Positions 17,192 through 26,208 of a stretch of 64,000 nucleotides of DNA are shown one piece after another. The DNA is taken from the NCBI RefSeq assembly GCF_000802225.1, contig NZ_JTDI01000003.1:806001-870000 (forward strand), in the 5' to 3' direction. The translations under genes and the position numbers were made by a program. The notes under the pieces were generated by a model. The model worked only from the letters and a program-made list of their open reading frames with translations. It had not been told where the DNA came from and searched no databases. How positions within the stretch are numbered: position 1 is the stretch's first letter; every line of letters starts with the position of its first letter. Source of the stretch: Novosphingobium malaysiense (lineage in GTDB: Bacteria > Pseudomonadota > Alphaproteobacteria > Sphingomonadales > Sphingomonadaceae).

Positions 17192-18343
17192 ATGGCCCGC
17201 GCGCTCTACATCCACTGGCCGTTCTGCCTCGCAAAATGCCCCTATTGCGACTTCAACAGCCATGTTCGCGACCGGGTAGACCACGGCCGTTGGGAGGAAG
17301 CGCTCCTTGCCGACATGCGCCACGAGCGCGCCATGACCAACGACGAGCCGCTCGAAAGCATTTTCTTCGGCGGGGGCACTCCATCGCTGATGCCCCCTGC
17401 CCTCGTTGCCCGGCTCCTGGAAGAGGCGGAAAGCCTCTGGGGTTTCGCCCCGGAAATCGAGATCACGCTGGAAGGCAATCCTTCCTCGGTAGAGGCCGGC
17501 AATTATGCTGCCCTTGCAGGTGTGGGCGTAAATCGGGTCTCGCTCGGCCTGCAGGCGCTCGAAAATGCGACATTGCGGTTCCTCGGCAGGCTTCACGACG
17601 CGGACGAAGGACTGGCGGCACTGGCGGTGGCCCAGCGCCATTTCGCCCGCGTTTCCTTCGATCTCATATACGCTCGGCCCGGCCAGACCCTCGATGCCTG
17701 GCAGGCTGAGCTGTCCCGTGCCTTGTCGTTCGGCACCGGCCATCTCTCGCTCTACCAGCTGACCATCGAGCCGGGCACCCGCTTCGAAACGATGGTCCGC
17801 AAGGGAGAGTTCGTACCGCTCGGCGAGGAAGCCTGTGCCGACATGTTCGCGCTCACTCGTGACATGATGGCCAGCGCCGGATTGCCGGCCTACGAAGTGA
17901 GCAACCACGCCCGCCCCGGCGAGGAAAGCCGGCACAACCTCACTTATTGGCGCTACCACGACTATTGCGGCATCGGCCCCGGCGCGCATGGGCGACGATC
18001 CGGGGTGGCGACGGTGCGGCACCGCAAGCCCGAAAACTGGCTTCACGCCATCGACGCGCTCGACAACGGCATCCGAGAAACGCGCGCCCTGGACACCCAC
18101 GAACAGGCGAGCGAGGCCATGCTGATGGGCCTGCGCCTGCGCGAGGGCGTCGATATCGACGGACTGGCCTCGCGTTTCGGTCTGGAGCCGCAAGCGCTGT
18201 GCGACGCCCGGAAGGCGCAATTCTACGAAGGCCAGGGATTGGTCTGGCGCCGCGCTTCTCGCCTTGGCATTACCGATTCCGGCATGTCAGTGCTCGACGC
18301 CCTGCTCGCGGAACTGGTGCCCTCGGCGCTCGTGGCAACGTGA
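17192..18343 (+). CDS. hemW: Radical SAM heme chaperone HemW
   Basis: 383 residues. Formerly called an oxygen-independent coproporphyrinogen oxidase-like protein, HemW binds heme and an Fe-S cluster and inserts heme into respiratory enzymes. The radical SAM cluster motif is CLAKCPYC (about residues 12-19), with FFGGGTPSLMP and SLGLQALEN following; GTGHLSLYQLTIEPGT and the C-terminal HemN-like region are present. It sits in the conserved rph-rdgB-hemW order. Its stop overlaps the GTG start of xerC (GTGA), suggesting translational coupling. Confidence 0.94.
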   Translation: MARALYIHWPFCLAKCPYCDFNSHVRDRVDHGRWEEALLADMRHERAMTNDEPLESIFFGGGTPSLMPPALVARLLEEAESLWGFAPEIEITLEGNPSSVEAGNYAALAGVGVNRVSLGLQALENATLRFLGRLHDADEGLAALAVAQRHFARVSFDLIYARPGQTLDAWQAELSRALSFGTGHLSLYQLTIEPGTRFETMVRKGEFVPLGEEACADMFALTRDMMASAGLPAYEVSNHARPGEESRHNLTYWRYHDYCGIGPGAHGRRSGVATVRHRKPENWLHAIDALDNGIRETRALDTHEQASEAMLMGLRLREGVDIDGLASRFGLEPQALCDARKAQFYEGQGLVWRRASRLGITDSGMSVLDALLAELVPSALVAT

Positions 18344-19236
18344 CGAAAGCCGATATTCTCGAGGCCTGGGGCGCTTACCTGTCGCAAGGCCGGCGGCGTA
18401 GCCCGCATACGGTGCGTGCCTATCTCGCCGCCGCAGCACGGTTGCTCGACGCGACTGGAGATACCGACTGGACGGGCCTTGCGCGCCTCGACGCGACCGA
18501 CTTGCGGCGCCAACTCGCGGCGCGCCGGCAAGACGGGCTCGGCAATGTCTCGTCGGCGCGCGAACTTTCGGCGTTGAAGGGTTTTCTCGCCTTTGCCCGC
18601 GACCGGGCCGGCATGAGCGATGCACAAGCTCCGCGCCTGCGCGGCCCGCGCGTCAAGAAGGGCTTGCCCCGGCCGGTCACGCCGGACGAAGCCGTGAACC
18701 TGGCGGCGGCCGTCGACGAGGATGCCAGCGAGCCCTGGATCGGCGCGAGAGACCGCGCAGTGCTGCTGCTGCTCTACGGTGCGGGGCTGCGGATTGCCGA
18801 GGCACTGTCGCTTACCGGAGCGGCGATACCATTGGGCGAAACCCTGACGGTAACCGGCAAGGGGGGCAAGCAGCGCGTCGTGCCGCTGCTTCCGATCGTG
18901 CGCGATGGCGTGGCCGATTATGTCGCCAAGTGTCCCTGGTCCCTCTCGCGCGAGGATGCCCTGTTCCGGGGCGCCAAGGGCGGCCGCCTGTCACAGGGCA
19001 TGGTGCAGAAGGCCATGGCGCGTGCGCGAACTGCGCTCGGCCTGCCATCGACGGCGACGCCGCACGCCCTGCGCCACAGCTTCGCGACCCACCTGCTGGG
19101 CGCAGGCGCGGACCTGCGCTCGCTACAGGAACTGCTCGGCCATGCATCGCTGGGATCGACGCAGATCTACACCAAGGTGGATGCCGCCACCCTACTCGAC
19201 GTCTACCGAAGCGCTCACCCGCGCGAGCAGGACTGA
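18340..19236 (+). CDS. xerC: Tyrosine recombinase XerC/XerD
   Basis: 298 residues from GTG at 18340, overlapping the hemW stop by 4 bases. Xer recombinases resolve chromosome dimers at dif with FtsK. The N-terminal SAM-like domain (about 1-90) is followed by the catalytic domain with Arg in GAGLRIAEAL, Lys in GKGGKQR, HALRHSF, GHASLGST and the nucleophile Tyr in IYTKV. No mobile-element context surrounds it, so it is a housekeeping recombinase. XerC rather than XerD is a guess; the paralogue is not in the window. Its 3' end overlaps the convergent dedA gene by 22 bp. Confidence 0.88.
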   Translation: MTKADILEAWGAYLSQGRRRSPHTVRAYLAAAARLLDATGDTDWTGLARLDATDLRRQLAARRQDGLGNVSSARELSALKGFLAFARDRAGMSDAQAPRLRGPRVKKGLPRPVTPDEAVNLAAAVDEDASEPWIGARDRAVLLLLYGAGLRIAEALSLTGAAIPLGETLTVTGKGGKQRVVPLLPIVRDGVADYVAKCPWSLSREDALFRGAKGGRLSQGMVQKAMARARTALGLPSTATPHALRHSFATHLLGAGADLRSLQELLGHASLGSTQIYTKVDAATLLDVYRSAHPREQD

Positions 19237-19838
19237 TCGCGCGGCTTCCAGCGCATCACCCGCCACAGATAGAACGCGACGGTAGCCACGGTCAGCGCGA
19301 GGGTGGCAGTCCCCAGCCAGTCCTCAGCCGTCGAAAAGGTCTGGCCGAGCCACTTTCCGCCCATGATCAGGGCCACGTTCCACACTGCCGCCCCCATCGC
19401 CGTGAAGACCAGGAAACGAATGTGCCGCATGTGCGCCAGCCCCGCCGGGATGGAAATGATCGAGCGGAACATGGGGGCGAAGCGAAGGAAGAAGACGACC
19501 CAGTGGCCATGGTCGCGCAGGAAGCGGCCGGCGGCCTCCACGTCGTGCCATTCCATCGTGAGCCAGCGGCCCCAGCGGTCCACGAACGGCCGCAACCGCT
19601 CGTAACCGAGCCTGTCCGCAGCGAGGAACAGCACATAGTTGCCAAGCGTCGTCCCCACCGTACCCGAGAGGAGCAGCGGCCAGAACTCCATCTTTCCGCG
19701 CGCCACGGCTATTCCCGCGACGCCCATGATGAGTTCCGAGGGGATCGGCGGAAAAATGTTCTCTATCATCATCAGGAAGACGATGCCGAGATATCCGCCC
19801 TGCCAAATGATGGCGTAGATCCACTCAGACACGCTCAC
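19215..19838 (-). CDS. DedA family membrane protein
   Basis: 207 residues. DedA/VTT proteins are inner-membrane carriers, some of which move undecaprenyl phosphate or other lipids. ENIFPPIPSELIMGVAG near the N-terminus, then the conserved GTTLGNYVLF and the FLRFAPMFRSIISIPAGLAHM segment (with the functional arginines) are typical; four to five membrane segments are expected. The specific substrate is unknown. It overlaps xerC tail to tail. Confidence 0.88.
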   Translation of the reverse strand: MSVSEWIYAIIWQGGYLGIVFLMMIENIFPPIPSELIMGVAGIAVARGKMEFWPLLLSGTVGTTLGNYVLFLAADRLGYERLRPFVDRWGRWLTMEWHDVEAAGRFLRDHGHWVVFFLRFAPMFRSIISIPAGLAHMRHIRFLVFTAMGAAVWNVALIMGGKWLGQTFSTAEDWLGTATLALTVATVAFYLWRVMRWKPRDQSCSRG

Positions 19839-19865
19839 CCTCTCGCGCGGGCATTGCGGCCGGCG

Positions 19866-20852
19866 TCACATTACGGCGTGCCGCGCTTCGATAGCGTCCC
19901 AGATCTTGGCCGCGGTATCGGTCCCGTTGAACCGGTCGATAGCCACGATGCCCGTGGGAGAGGTTACGTTGATTTCTGTCAGCCATTTTCCGCCAATCAC
20001 ATCTATACCGACGAAAACCAGCCCCCGGGCCTTGAGTTCCGGGCCCAGCGACGCACAGATAGCTTCTTCCGCCGAAGTGAGTCCGCAGGCCTCGGCGGAC
20101 CCCCCGACGGCGAGATTCGAGCGAAATTCGCCCTCGCCAGGCTTGCGATTGATGGCCCCGGCAAATTCCCCGTCCACCAGGACGATGCGCTTGTCCCCTT
20201 CCGCCACATCCGCAAGGAACGGCTGCACCATGAACGGTTCCACCCAGGCGTTCTGGAACATCTCCACCAGCGCACCGAGATTGCTGCCATCGGCCGGAAC
20301 CCGGAAAACCGCCTTGCCGCCATTGCCGTGCAGCGGCTTGACCACGAGATCGCCCGGCATGCCGCGATCGACCATCCGTTGCTGGAAGAGCCGCACATCT
20401 TCTATGCGCCGGGCGATGAAGGTCGGTGGCATGAATTGTGCGAAATCGAGGACGAATACCTTTTCCGGCGCATTGCGAACCGACGCCGGATCGTTGACGA
20501 CCAGGGTTTGCCCGGCAAGCCGCTCGAGAAGATGGGTCGCGGTGATATAGCCGAGATCGAACGGGGGATCCTGCCGCATCAGGACGACATCCACGTCGGT
20601 GGCCAGATCGATCAGGCGATGCTCGCCCAGCGTGTAGTGCGCGCCTTCGACGCGCTGTACCGTCACCGGAGCGGCCCAGCAGGTGAGGCGACCGCCGGCT
20701 CCCTCTGACGTGTCGTAGGCCAGGGTGCGCACGTCGTAGTGGAAGAGGCTATGGCCGCGCGCCTGTGCCGCCAGCATCAGGGCGAAGGAGGAATCGCCAG
20801 CGATGTTGATGCTTTCGAGCGGATCCATCTGGACGGCGATGCGTAAGGTCAT
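19866..20852 (-). CDS. gshB: Glutathione synthetase
   Basis: 328 residues. It joins gamma-glutamylcysteine and glycine with ATP in the second step of glutathione synthesis. The ATP-grasp fold is clear: MRQDPPFDLGYITATHLLE, VVNDPASVRNAPEK, VVKPLHGNGGKAVFRV (ATP-binding loop), RIVLVDGEFAGAINRKP and the C-terminal FVGIDVIGGKWLTEINVTSPTG. The length is normal. Conserved neighbours in many alphaproteobacteria are yraN and rsmI, which follow here on the same strand. Confidence 0.97.
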   Translation of the reverse strand: MTLRIAVQMDPLESINIAGDSSFALMLAAQARGHSLFHYDVRTLAYDTSEGAGGRLTCWAAPVTVQRVEGAHYTLGEHRLIDLATDVDVVLMRQDPPFDLGYITATHLLERLAGQTLVVNDPASVRNAPEKVFVLDFAQFMPPTFIARRIEDVRLFQQRMVDRGMPGDLVVKPLHGNGGKAVFRVPADGSNLGALVEMFQNAWVEPFMVQPFLADVAEGDKRIVLVDGEFAGAINRKPGEGEFRSNLAVGGSAEACGLTSAEEAICASLGPELKARGLVFVGIDVIGGKWLTEINVTSPTGIVAIDRFNGTDTAAKIWDAIEARHAVM

Positions 20853-20919
20853 GAAGTCAGGTCCTGCATAAAGCTTCGGCGCGCGGCCTAGCGGGATTTC
20901 GTGGCGGGTGCGAGCCGTT

Positions 20920-21282
20920 TCAGCTGCCCGGCTGCCAGGCGTTCTCCACCCGGCGAGGCCAGCTTCGCGGCGCGATCAGGATCACGTCGACGCGCTGGTT
21001 GTCGCCGGGCCGGGCATAGCGGTGGGCTATCGCTTCGGCGGCAGCCGCTACCCTGCGCAGGCGCGGCACGGTGATCGCCGTATCGAGTTCCTCTCTGGTC
21101 GCGCGCCATTTGACCTCGACAAAGCACAGGGTCTTTCCCCGCCGGGCCACGATATCGACCTCGCCGCGCATCGATCTCACGCGGCGGCCGAGGATTCGCC
21201 ACCCCTTCATCATCAGGAAAAGCGCCGCCAGCATCTCGCCGCGGCGGCCGTTGCGTTCAGCCTTCGTGCGCTTTCGGCTCAT
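20920..21282 (-). CDS. YraN family endonuclease-like protein (UPF0102)
   Basis: 120 residues from ATG at 21282, whose start overlaps the rsmI stop (ATGA). The Holliday-junction-resolvase-like fold of UPF0102 is marked by GRRGEMLAALFLMMKGW, RSMRGEVDIVARRGKTLCFVEVKWR (the E..D..EVK nuclease-type motif). Function is not established experimentally in general; the nuclease residues are intact. Coupled expression with rsmI is the usual arrangement. Confidence 0.9.
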   Translation of the reverse strand: MSRKRTKAERNGRRGEMLAALFLMMKGWRILGRRVRSMRGEVDIVARRGKTLCFVEVKWRATREELDTAITVPRLRRVAAAAEAIAHRYARPGDNQRVDVILIAPRSWPRRVENAWQPGS

Positions 21283-22118
21283 TTCAGCTCCATGGCCCGG
21301 GCATAGAGCGACTTGCGATCGAGCCCTGTGGCCTTTGCAACCCGTGCCGCGGCCTGGGACGGTTTGTTTTGCGCGAGTTCCGCCTGCAGCATCGCGTCGA
21401 CATCGACGTCTTCGGCTGGTTCGTCGGAAGGCGGCGCGACCAGCAGGACAATTTCGCCTTTCGCAGGATGGGCCGCATAGTGCGAGGACAATTCCGATGG
21501 CGTTCCACTGCGGCATTCCTCGAACCGCTTGGTGAGCTCGCGCGCGACGGCGACTTCCCGGCCCGGCAGCACGGCGCCGATGGCCCCGAGCGTGGCCTCG
21601 AGGCGCGGCGCGGTTTCATAGAAGATAAGCGTGGCGCGCACGGGAGCCAGTTCCGACAGGGCGTCTTCGCGTGCCTTCGCCTTGTTCGGCAGGAACCCGG
21701 CAAAGAGAAAGCGGTCGTTTGGTAGGCCCGAGAGGGTCATCGCCATGACAGCGGCATTGGGTCCGGGCAGGCTGGTGACGGGGATGTCCCGTTCCCTTGC
21801 GAGTTTAACGAGGCGGTACCCCGGATCGGAGATGAGCGGCGTACCCGCATCGCTCACCAGCGCAACGGGTTCGCTGGCCATCAGCGCCAGCAGCCGCTCA
21901 CGATCGCCCTCACCGGCATGGTCGTCATAGCGGATCATGCGCTTTTTCAGGCCAAGATGGTTCAGCAGCTTGCCCGTTACCCGCGTATCTTCGCAGGCGA
22001 CCGCGCCGGCGGCACGCAACACATCGACCGCACGCAGCGTTATATCGCCCAGGTTGCCAATCGGGGTTGCCACTATATACAGCCCCGGTGAAAGAGATTG
22101 TTCCATTACAAGACTCAT
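21279..22118 (-). CDS. rsmI: 16S rRNA (cytidine-1402-2'-O)-methyltransferase
   Basis: 279 residues if it begins at ATG 22118 (MSLVMEQS). The frame is open to a TTG at 22142, and an ATG at 22106 is also possible; family alignment favours a short N-terminal extension before LYIVATPIGNLGDITLRA. RsmI uses SAM to methylate C1402 in the ribosomal P site. The tetrapyrrole-methylase fold shows VACEDTR, YDDHAGEGD, LVSDAGTPLISDPG and FYETAPRLEATL. The 5' region faces the divergent LpoA-like gene with only 27 bp between the chosen starts. Confidence 0.93.
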   Translation of the reverse strand: MSLVMEQSLSPGLYIVATPIGNLGDITLRAVDVLRAAGAVACEDTRVTGKLLNHLGLKKRMIRYDDHAGEGDRERLLALMASEPVALVSDAGTPLISDPGYRLVKLARERDIPVTSLPGPNAAVMAMTLSGLPNDRFLFAGFLPNKAKAREDALSELAPVRATLIFYETAPRLEATLGAIGAVLPGREVAVARELTKRFEECRSGTPSELSSHYAAHPAKGEIVLLVAPPSDEPAEDVDVDAMLQAELAQNKPSQAAARVAKATGLDRKSLYARAMELK

Positions 22119-22145
22119 GGCCAAGGACCCAGGGAGCGGCAAGGG

Positions 22146-23318
22146 ATGTTTGACAAGCGCCTGAATTCGCCAATGAATCGGCGAAATCTTCTTGCCGCCG
22201 GTACGCTAGCTGTACTCGCCGGTTGTACCGTGGTTCCCAAGGCGCCGGCGCCGACAGCCCCGCCCCCCGGGCCTGCGCCGACCGAAAGCGTCATTCCCGA
22301 AGACACCGGGCATCACCGCGTTGCATTGCTCGTTCCCGTCAGCGGAAAGAACGCCGCTGTCGGCCAGTCGATCGCCAATGCCGCCAACATGGCACTGCTC
22401 GATACTGGGGCGAAGAACCTGCGCATCACCACCTACGACACGGCGAACAACCCGACGGACGCGGCGCGTCGGGCGCTGGCGGACGGAAATCGCCTGATTC
22501 TGGGCCCGCTGCTGTCGGACAACATCCCCGCCGTCGCATCGGTGGCGCGTCCGAGTGACGTCCCCCTGATTTCCTTTTCCAACGACGAGAAGGCGGCGTC
22601 CAAGGACGTCTTCATCATGGGCAACCTGCCCGGCCAATCGATCCAGCGCACGGTCGACTACGCCCACTCACAAGGCATTTCCGCCTACGCAGCACTGATC
22701 CCGCGAGGAGAATACGGCGACCGGGCAAGCGACGCGCTACTCTCGTCGGTACGCGGCGATGGCGGTGCCGTGATCGCCATGGAGCCCTATGACCGGACAG
22801 CAGCCTCGATCAGCGCTGCGGCCAACCGTATCAAGGAAAAGTCCGGATACGGCGCATTGCTTATCGCCGACGGCGGAAAGCTCTCGGCCAGGGCCGCGAC
22901 GGCCTTCCGCGAGGACGGAGGCGATGCCAATGTCCGCCTGCTGGGCACGGAACTCTGGAGCGGCGAGGCCGATCTGGCGTCGACTGCCGCCCTGCGGGGC
23001 GCGTGGTTCTCGACCGTTTCCGATCAACGGTTTTCCCAGTTTTCCAAGAGCTATCGTTCGCGCTTCGGCGCTCAGCCGTTTCGTATCGCTACGCTGGGGT
23101 ATGACGCCGTACTGCTGACCTTGCGCATCGCGCGCGACTGGAAAGTGGGCAAGAAGTTTCCGACCTCGGAGATGATGAACAGCGACGGCTTCCTCGGCCT
23201 CGACGGTGCATTCCGCTTCACACGAGGCGGCATCATCGAGCGTGCACTGGAAGTGCGCGAAATCAGGAACGGTTCAGTGACTGTCGTCAGCCCGGCGCCC
23301 ACCAAGTTCGGGAATTGA
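22146..23318 (+). CDS. Penicillin-binding protein activator (LpoA-like), lipoprotein
   Basis: 390 residues from ATG at 22146 (GGGAG upstream); a second ATG at 22173 gives the cleaner signal MNRRNLLAAGTLAVLAGC with a lipobox, so the N-terminal 9 residues are uncertain. A proline-rich spacer follows, then a type I periplasmic-binding fold beginning HRVALLVPVSGKNAAVGQSIANAA and with LILGPLLSDN, VPLISFSND and FRIATLGYDAV. E. coli LpoA of this fold activates PBP1A from the outer membrane. Alternative: a branched-chain amino acid-type binding protein, but no ABC transporter genes are near, which favours the envelope role. Confidence 0.78.
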   Translation: MFDKRLNSPMNRRNLLAAGTLAVLAGCTVVPKAPAPTAPPPGPAPTESVIPEDTGHHRVALLVPVSGKNAAVGQSIANAANMALLDTGAKNLRITTYDTANNPTDAARRALADGNRLILGPLLSDNIPAVASVARPSDVPLISFSNDEKAASKDVFIMGNLPGQSIQRTVDYAHSQGISAYAALIPRGEYGDRASDALLSSVRGDGGAVIAMEPYDRTAASISAAANRIKEKSGYGALLIADGGKLSARAATAFREDGGDANVRLLGTELWSGEADLASTAALRGAWFSTVSDQRFSQFSKSYRSRFGAQPFRIATLGYDAVLLTLRIARDWKVGKKFPTSEMMNSDGFLGLDGAFRFTRGGIIERALEVREIRNGSVTVVSPAPTKFGN

Positions 23319-23398
23319 TCAGCGCCGGGCTTTCGAACGGAGGATAAGCGCAAATGCGCGCTTGATCGCGGATTCGCGCGCTGCGTATAGTCCCGGCC

Positions 23399-25408
23399 AT
23401 GTCCGATGACCTGTTCGACAAGCTGCCCGCCGCTGGCGGGGAATCCTACGACGGCTCCGCGATCGAGGTGCTGGAGGGGCTCGAGCCCGTCCGGCGGCGC
23501 CCCGGGATGTATATTGGCGGCACCGACGAGCGTGCCCTGCACCATCTCGCCGCCGAAGTGCTGGACAACGCGATGGACGAAGCGGTGGCGGGCCATGCCA
23601 ACCGCATCGAGGTCACGCTGGAGGACGAGCCCGGCACCGCAGGACGGCTGACAATCACCGACAACGGTCGCGGTATCCCGGTCGACGAGCATCCGAAGTA
23701 TCCTGGCAAATCGGCGCTCGAGGTCATTCTTTCCACGCTGCACTCGGGCGGCAAGTTTTCCGGCAAGGCCTATGCCACTTCAGGCGGCCTGCACGGCGTC
23801 GGCATTTCGGTGGTCAATGCCCTGTCGGTGAAGACCCGCGTCGAGGTGGCGCGCAACAAGGAATTGTTCGCGCAGGAATTCTCGCGCGGGCAGACGCTGG
23901 GCAAGCTGCAGAAGGTCGGCGCAGCGCCCAACCGGCGCGGTACAGCCGTGACTTTCACGCCCGATCCCGAGATTTTCGGCGAACAGAAGTTCAAACCCGC
24001 CCGCCTCTTCAAGCTGGTGCGTTCCAAGGCCTATCTCTTCGCCGGCGTGGAAATTCGCTGGAAGTGCTCGCCTGCGCTCGCGAGCGAGGACGTGCCCGAG
24101 GAAGCGACATTCCAATTTCCCGGCGGCCTTGCCGACCATCTCGCCGAGCAGATCGGCCAGCGCGAGTGCGTGACCAGCCAGTTCTTTTCGGGCTCGCAGG
24201 AATTTCCGGCCGGCGAGGACGGCGCCGAACAGGGCCGCGTCGAATGGGCGATCGCCTGGCCGCTCTATTCGGACGGGTCCTATTCCTGGTACTGCAACAC
24301 CATCCCGACGCCCGATGGCGGCACCCACGAACAGGGCCTGCGCGCCGCGCTCACCAAGGGCATTCGCGCCTTTGCCGAACTGGTCGGCCAGCAGAAGAAG
24401 GCCAAGGACATCACGCCCGACGACGTGGTGACCGGCAGCGAAGTCATGCTCTCGGTCTTCATTCGCGATCCGCAGTTCCAGAGCCAGACCAAGGATCGTC
24501 TCACCAGCCCCGAGGCTGCACGACTGGTCGAGAACGCGATCCGCGATCACTTCGACCACTTCCTCACCGACAACCTCGAACGCGGCAAGGCCCTGCTCGG
24601 CTCGGTGATGGAACGCATGGACGAGCGCCTGCGCCGCAAGGCCGAACGCGACGTCAAGCGCAAGACCGCGACAAACGCCAAGAAGCTGCGCCTGCCCGGC
24701 AAACTGACCGACTGTTCCGGTGAAGGCGACGGCGAGACCGAGCTGTTCATCGTCGAAGGCGACAGCGCCGGGGGCTCCGCCAAGCAGGCCCGCGACCGCA
24801 AGACACAGGCAATCCTGCCGATCCGCGGCAAGATCCTCAACGTCGCTTCGGCCAGCGCGGACAAGATCCGAGGCAATCAGGAAATCGCCGATCTCATGCT
24901 GGCGCTGGGCTGCGGCGTCCGCAAGGACTGCAACCCGGACAATCTGCGCTACGACCGCATCATCATCATGACCGATGCCGACGTCGACGGCGCGCACATC
25001 GCCACGCTACTGATGACGTTCTTCTTCCAGGAGATGCCGGACATCGTGCGGCGCGGGCATCTCTACCTCGCACAACCGCCGCTCTACCGCCTGACCGCCG
25101 GGTCGAACTCGGCCTATGCCCGCGACGAAGCGCACCGGGCCGAGCTTGAAGCGACCCAGTTCAAGGGCAAGAAAGTCGAAGTCGGCCGCTTCAAGGGCCT
25201 TGGCGAAATGAACCCGCAGCAGCTTCGCGAGACGACGATGGCCCCGGCAACCCGCTCGCTGATCCGCATCACCCTGCCGCCCGAGTACGAGGATCGGGCA
25301 GCGGTGAAGGATCTCGTCAATCGCCTGATGGGCCGCAATCCCGAGCACCGCTTCGAGTTCATCCAGAACCGCGCGGGTGAAGTCGACCGCGACCTCATCG
25401 ACGCCTGA
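23399..25408 (+). CDS. parE: DNA topoisomerase IV subunit B
   Basis: 669 residues. ParE drives ATP-dependent decatenation of daughter chromosomes with ParC. The GHKL ATPase domain has EVLDNAMDEAV, TDNGRGIPVD, the ATP lid GGLHGVGISVVNAL; then the transducer with QTKD-type lysine (SQTKDRL), and the TOPRIM part with FIVEGDSAGGSAKQARDRKTQAILPIRGKILNV and MTDADVDGAHI. The N-terminus (SAIEVLEGLEPVRRRPGMYIGGTDERALHHL) and short C-terminus identify ParE, not GyrB. parC is not in the window; gyrA is at 42 kb. Confidence 0.93.
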   Translation: MSDDLFDKLPAAGGESYDGSAIEVLEGLEPVRRRPGMYIGGTDERALHHLAAEVLDNAMDEAVAGHANRIEVTLEDEPGTAGRLTITDNGRGIPVDEHPKYPGKSALEVILSTLHSGGKFSGKAYATSGGLHGVGISVVNALSVKTRVEVARNKELFAQEFSRGQTLGKLQKVGAAPNRRGTAVTFTPDPEIFGEQKFKPARLFKLVRSKAYLFAGVEIRWKCSPALASEDVPEEATFQFPGGLADHLAEQIGQRECVTSQFFSGSQEFPAGEDGAEQGRVEWAIAWPLYSDGSYSWYCNTIPTPDGGTHEQGLRAALTKGIRAFAELVGQQKKAKDITPDDVVTGSEVMLSVFIRDPQFQSQTKDRLTSPEAARLVENAIRDHFDHFLTDNLERGKALLGSVMERMDERLRRKAERDVKRKTATNAKKLRLPGKLTDCSGEGDGETELFIVEGDSAGGSAKQARDRKTQAILPIRGKILNVASASADKIRGNQEIADLMLALGCGVRKDCNPDNLRYDRIIIMTDADVDGAHIATLLMTFFFQEMPDIVRRGHLYLAQPPLYRLTAGSNSAYARDEAHRAELEATQFKGKKVEVGRFKGLGEMNPQQLRETTMAPATRSLIRITLPPEYEDRAAVKDLVNRLMGRNPEHRFEFIQNRAGEVDRDLIDA

Positions 25409-25419
25409 GCCCTCGCGCG

Positions 25420-26208
25420 ATGTCCGAAACTCGCCATCAGCAGATCGACCGCCTGCTCGCGATCATGGCCCGGCTGCGCGATCCGCAGGACGGCTGCGAG
25501 TGGGATCGGGCCCAGAACTTCGCGACGATTGCCCCGTATACGATCGAGGAAGCCTACGAAGTCGCTGACGCCATCGAGCGCAACGACCTTGAGGCCCTGC
25601 GTGACGAACTGGGCGACCTGCTGCTTCAGGTCGTGTTCCATGCGCGCATGGCAGAAGAGGCGGACCACTTCGCCTTTGCAGACATAGCGGCCTCCATTTC
25701 GGACAAGCTGGAAGCGCGCCACCCGCATATATTCGGTGACGATGCTTCCGGTGATGCGCAGACCGAACGCTGGGAAAAGCTCAAGGCAGAGGAACGGGCG
25801 GCAAAGGGCGAAACAAGCGCAGTCGATGGCGTGGCCTTGTCATTGCCCGCATTGATGCGCGCTGAAAAGCTGCAGAAACGCGCGGCTCGCGTCGGTTTCG
25901 ACTGGCCCGATCCCAGCGGCGCCGCCGAAAAGGTCCATGAGGAAATGGACGAGCTCGCCGAGGCCGGTGCCGAGAGCAAGCTTGAAGAAGCTGGCGACCT
26001 GCTGTTCGCAGCCGTCAATCTCGTTCGCCTCAACGGCGTGGCTCCCGAGGACGCCTTGCGCGCCGCCAATGCGAAGTTCGAACGGCGATTTCGGGCCATG
26101 GAGACTTTGGCATCGAGCGAGAACAAGGATTTCGCCAAGCTCTCGCTCGATGAGCAGGAGCGCTACTGGCAAGCCGTCAAGGCATCAGAGCGAGGCGAAC
26201 CGGCCTAG
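25420..26208 (+). CDS. mazG: Nucleoside triphosphate pyrophosphohydrolase MazG
   Basis: 262 residues with two MazG domains (about 10-115 and 150-245). MazG hydrolyses NTPs and dNTPs, lowering (p)ppGpp-related stress and removing damaged nucleotides. CEWDRAQNFATIAPYTIEEAYEVADAI and the acidic ELGDLLLQVVFHARM form the metal site in domain 1; EEMDELAEAG...EEAGDLLFAAVNLVRL repeats it in domain 2. It starts 11 bp after parE and overlaps the end of the convergent hflX by 24 bp. Confidence 0.95.
   Translation: MSETRHQQIDRLLAIMARLRDPQDGCEWDRAQNFATIAPYTIEEAYEVADAIERNDLEALRDELGDLLLQVVFHARMAEEADHFAFADIAASISDKLEARHPHIFGDDASGDAQTERWEKLKAEERAAKGETSAVDGVALSLPALMRAEKLQKRAARVGFDWPDPSGAAEKVHEEMDELAEAGAESKLEEAGDLLFAAVNLVRLNGVAPEDALRAANAKFERRFRAMETLASSENKDFAKLSLDEQERYWQAVKASERGEPA

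Noticed and set aside
18340..19236. Integrase of a mobile element
   Set aside because: It is coupled to hemW in a core-gene run with no attachment site or cargo, so it is a Xer recombinase.
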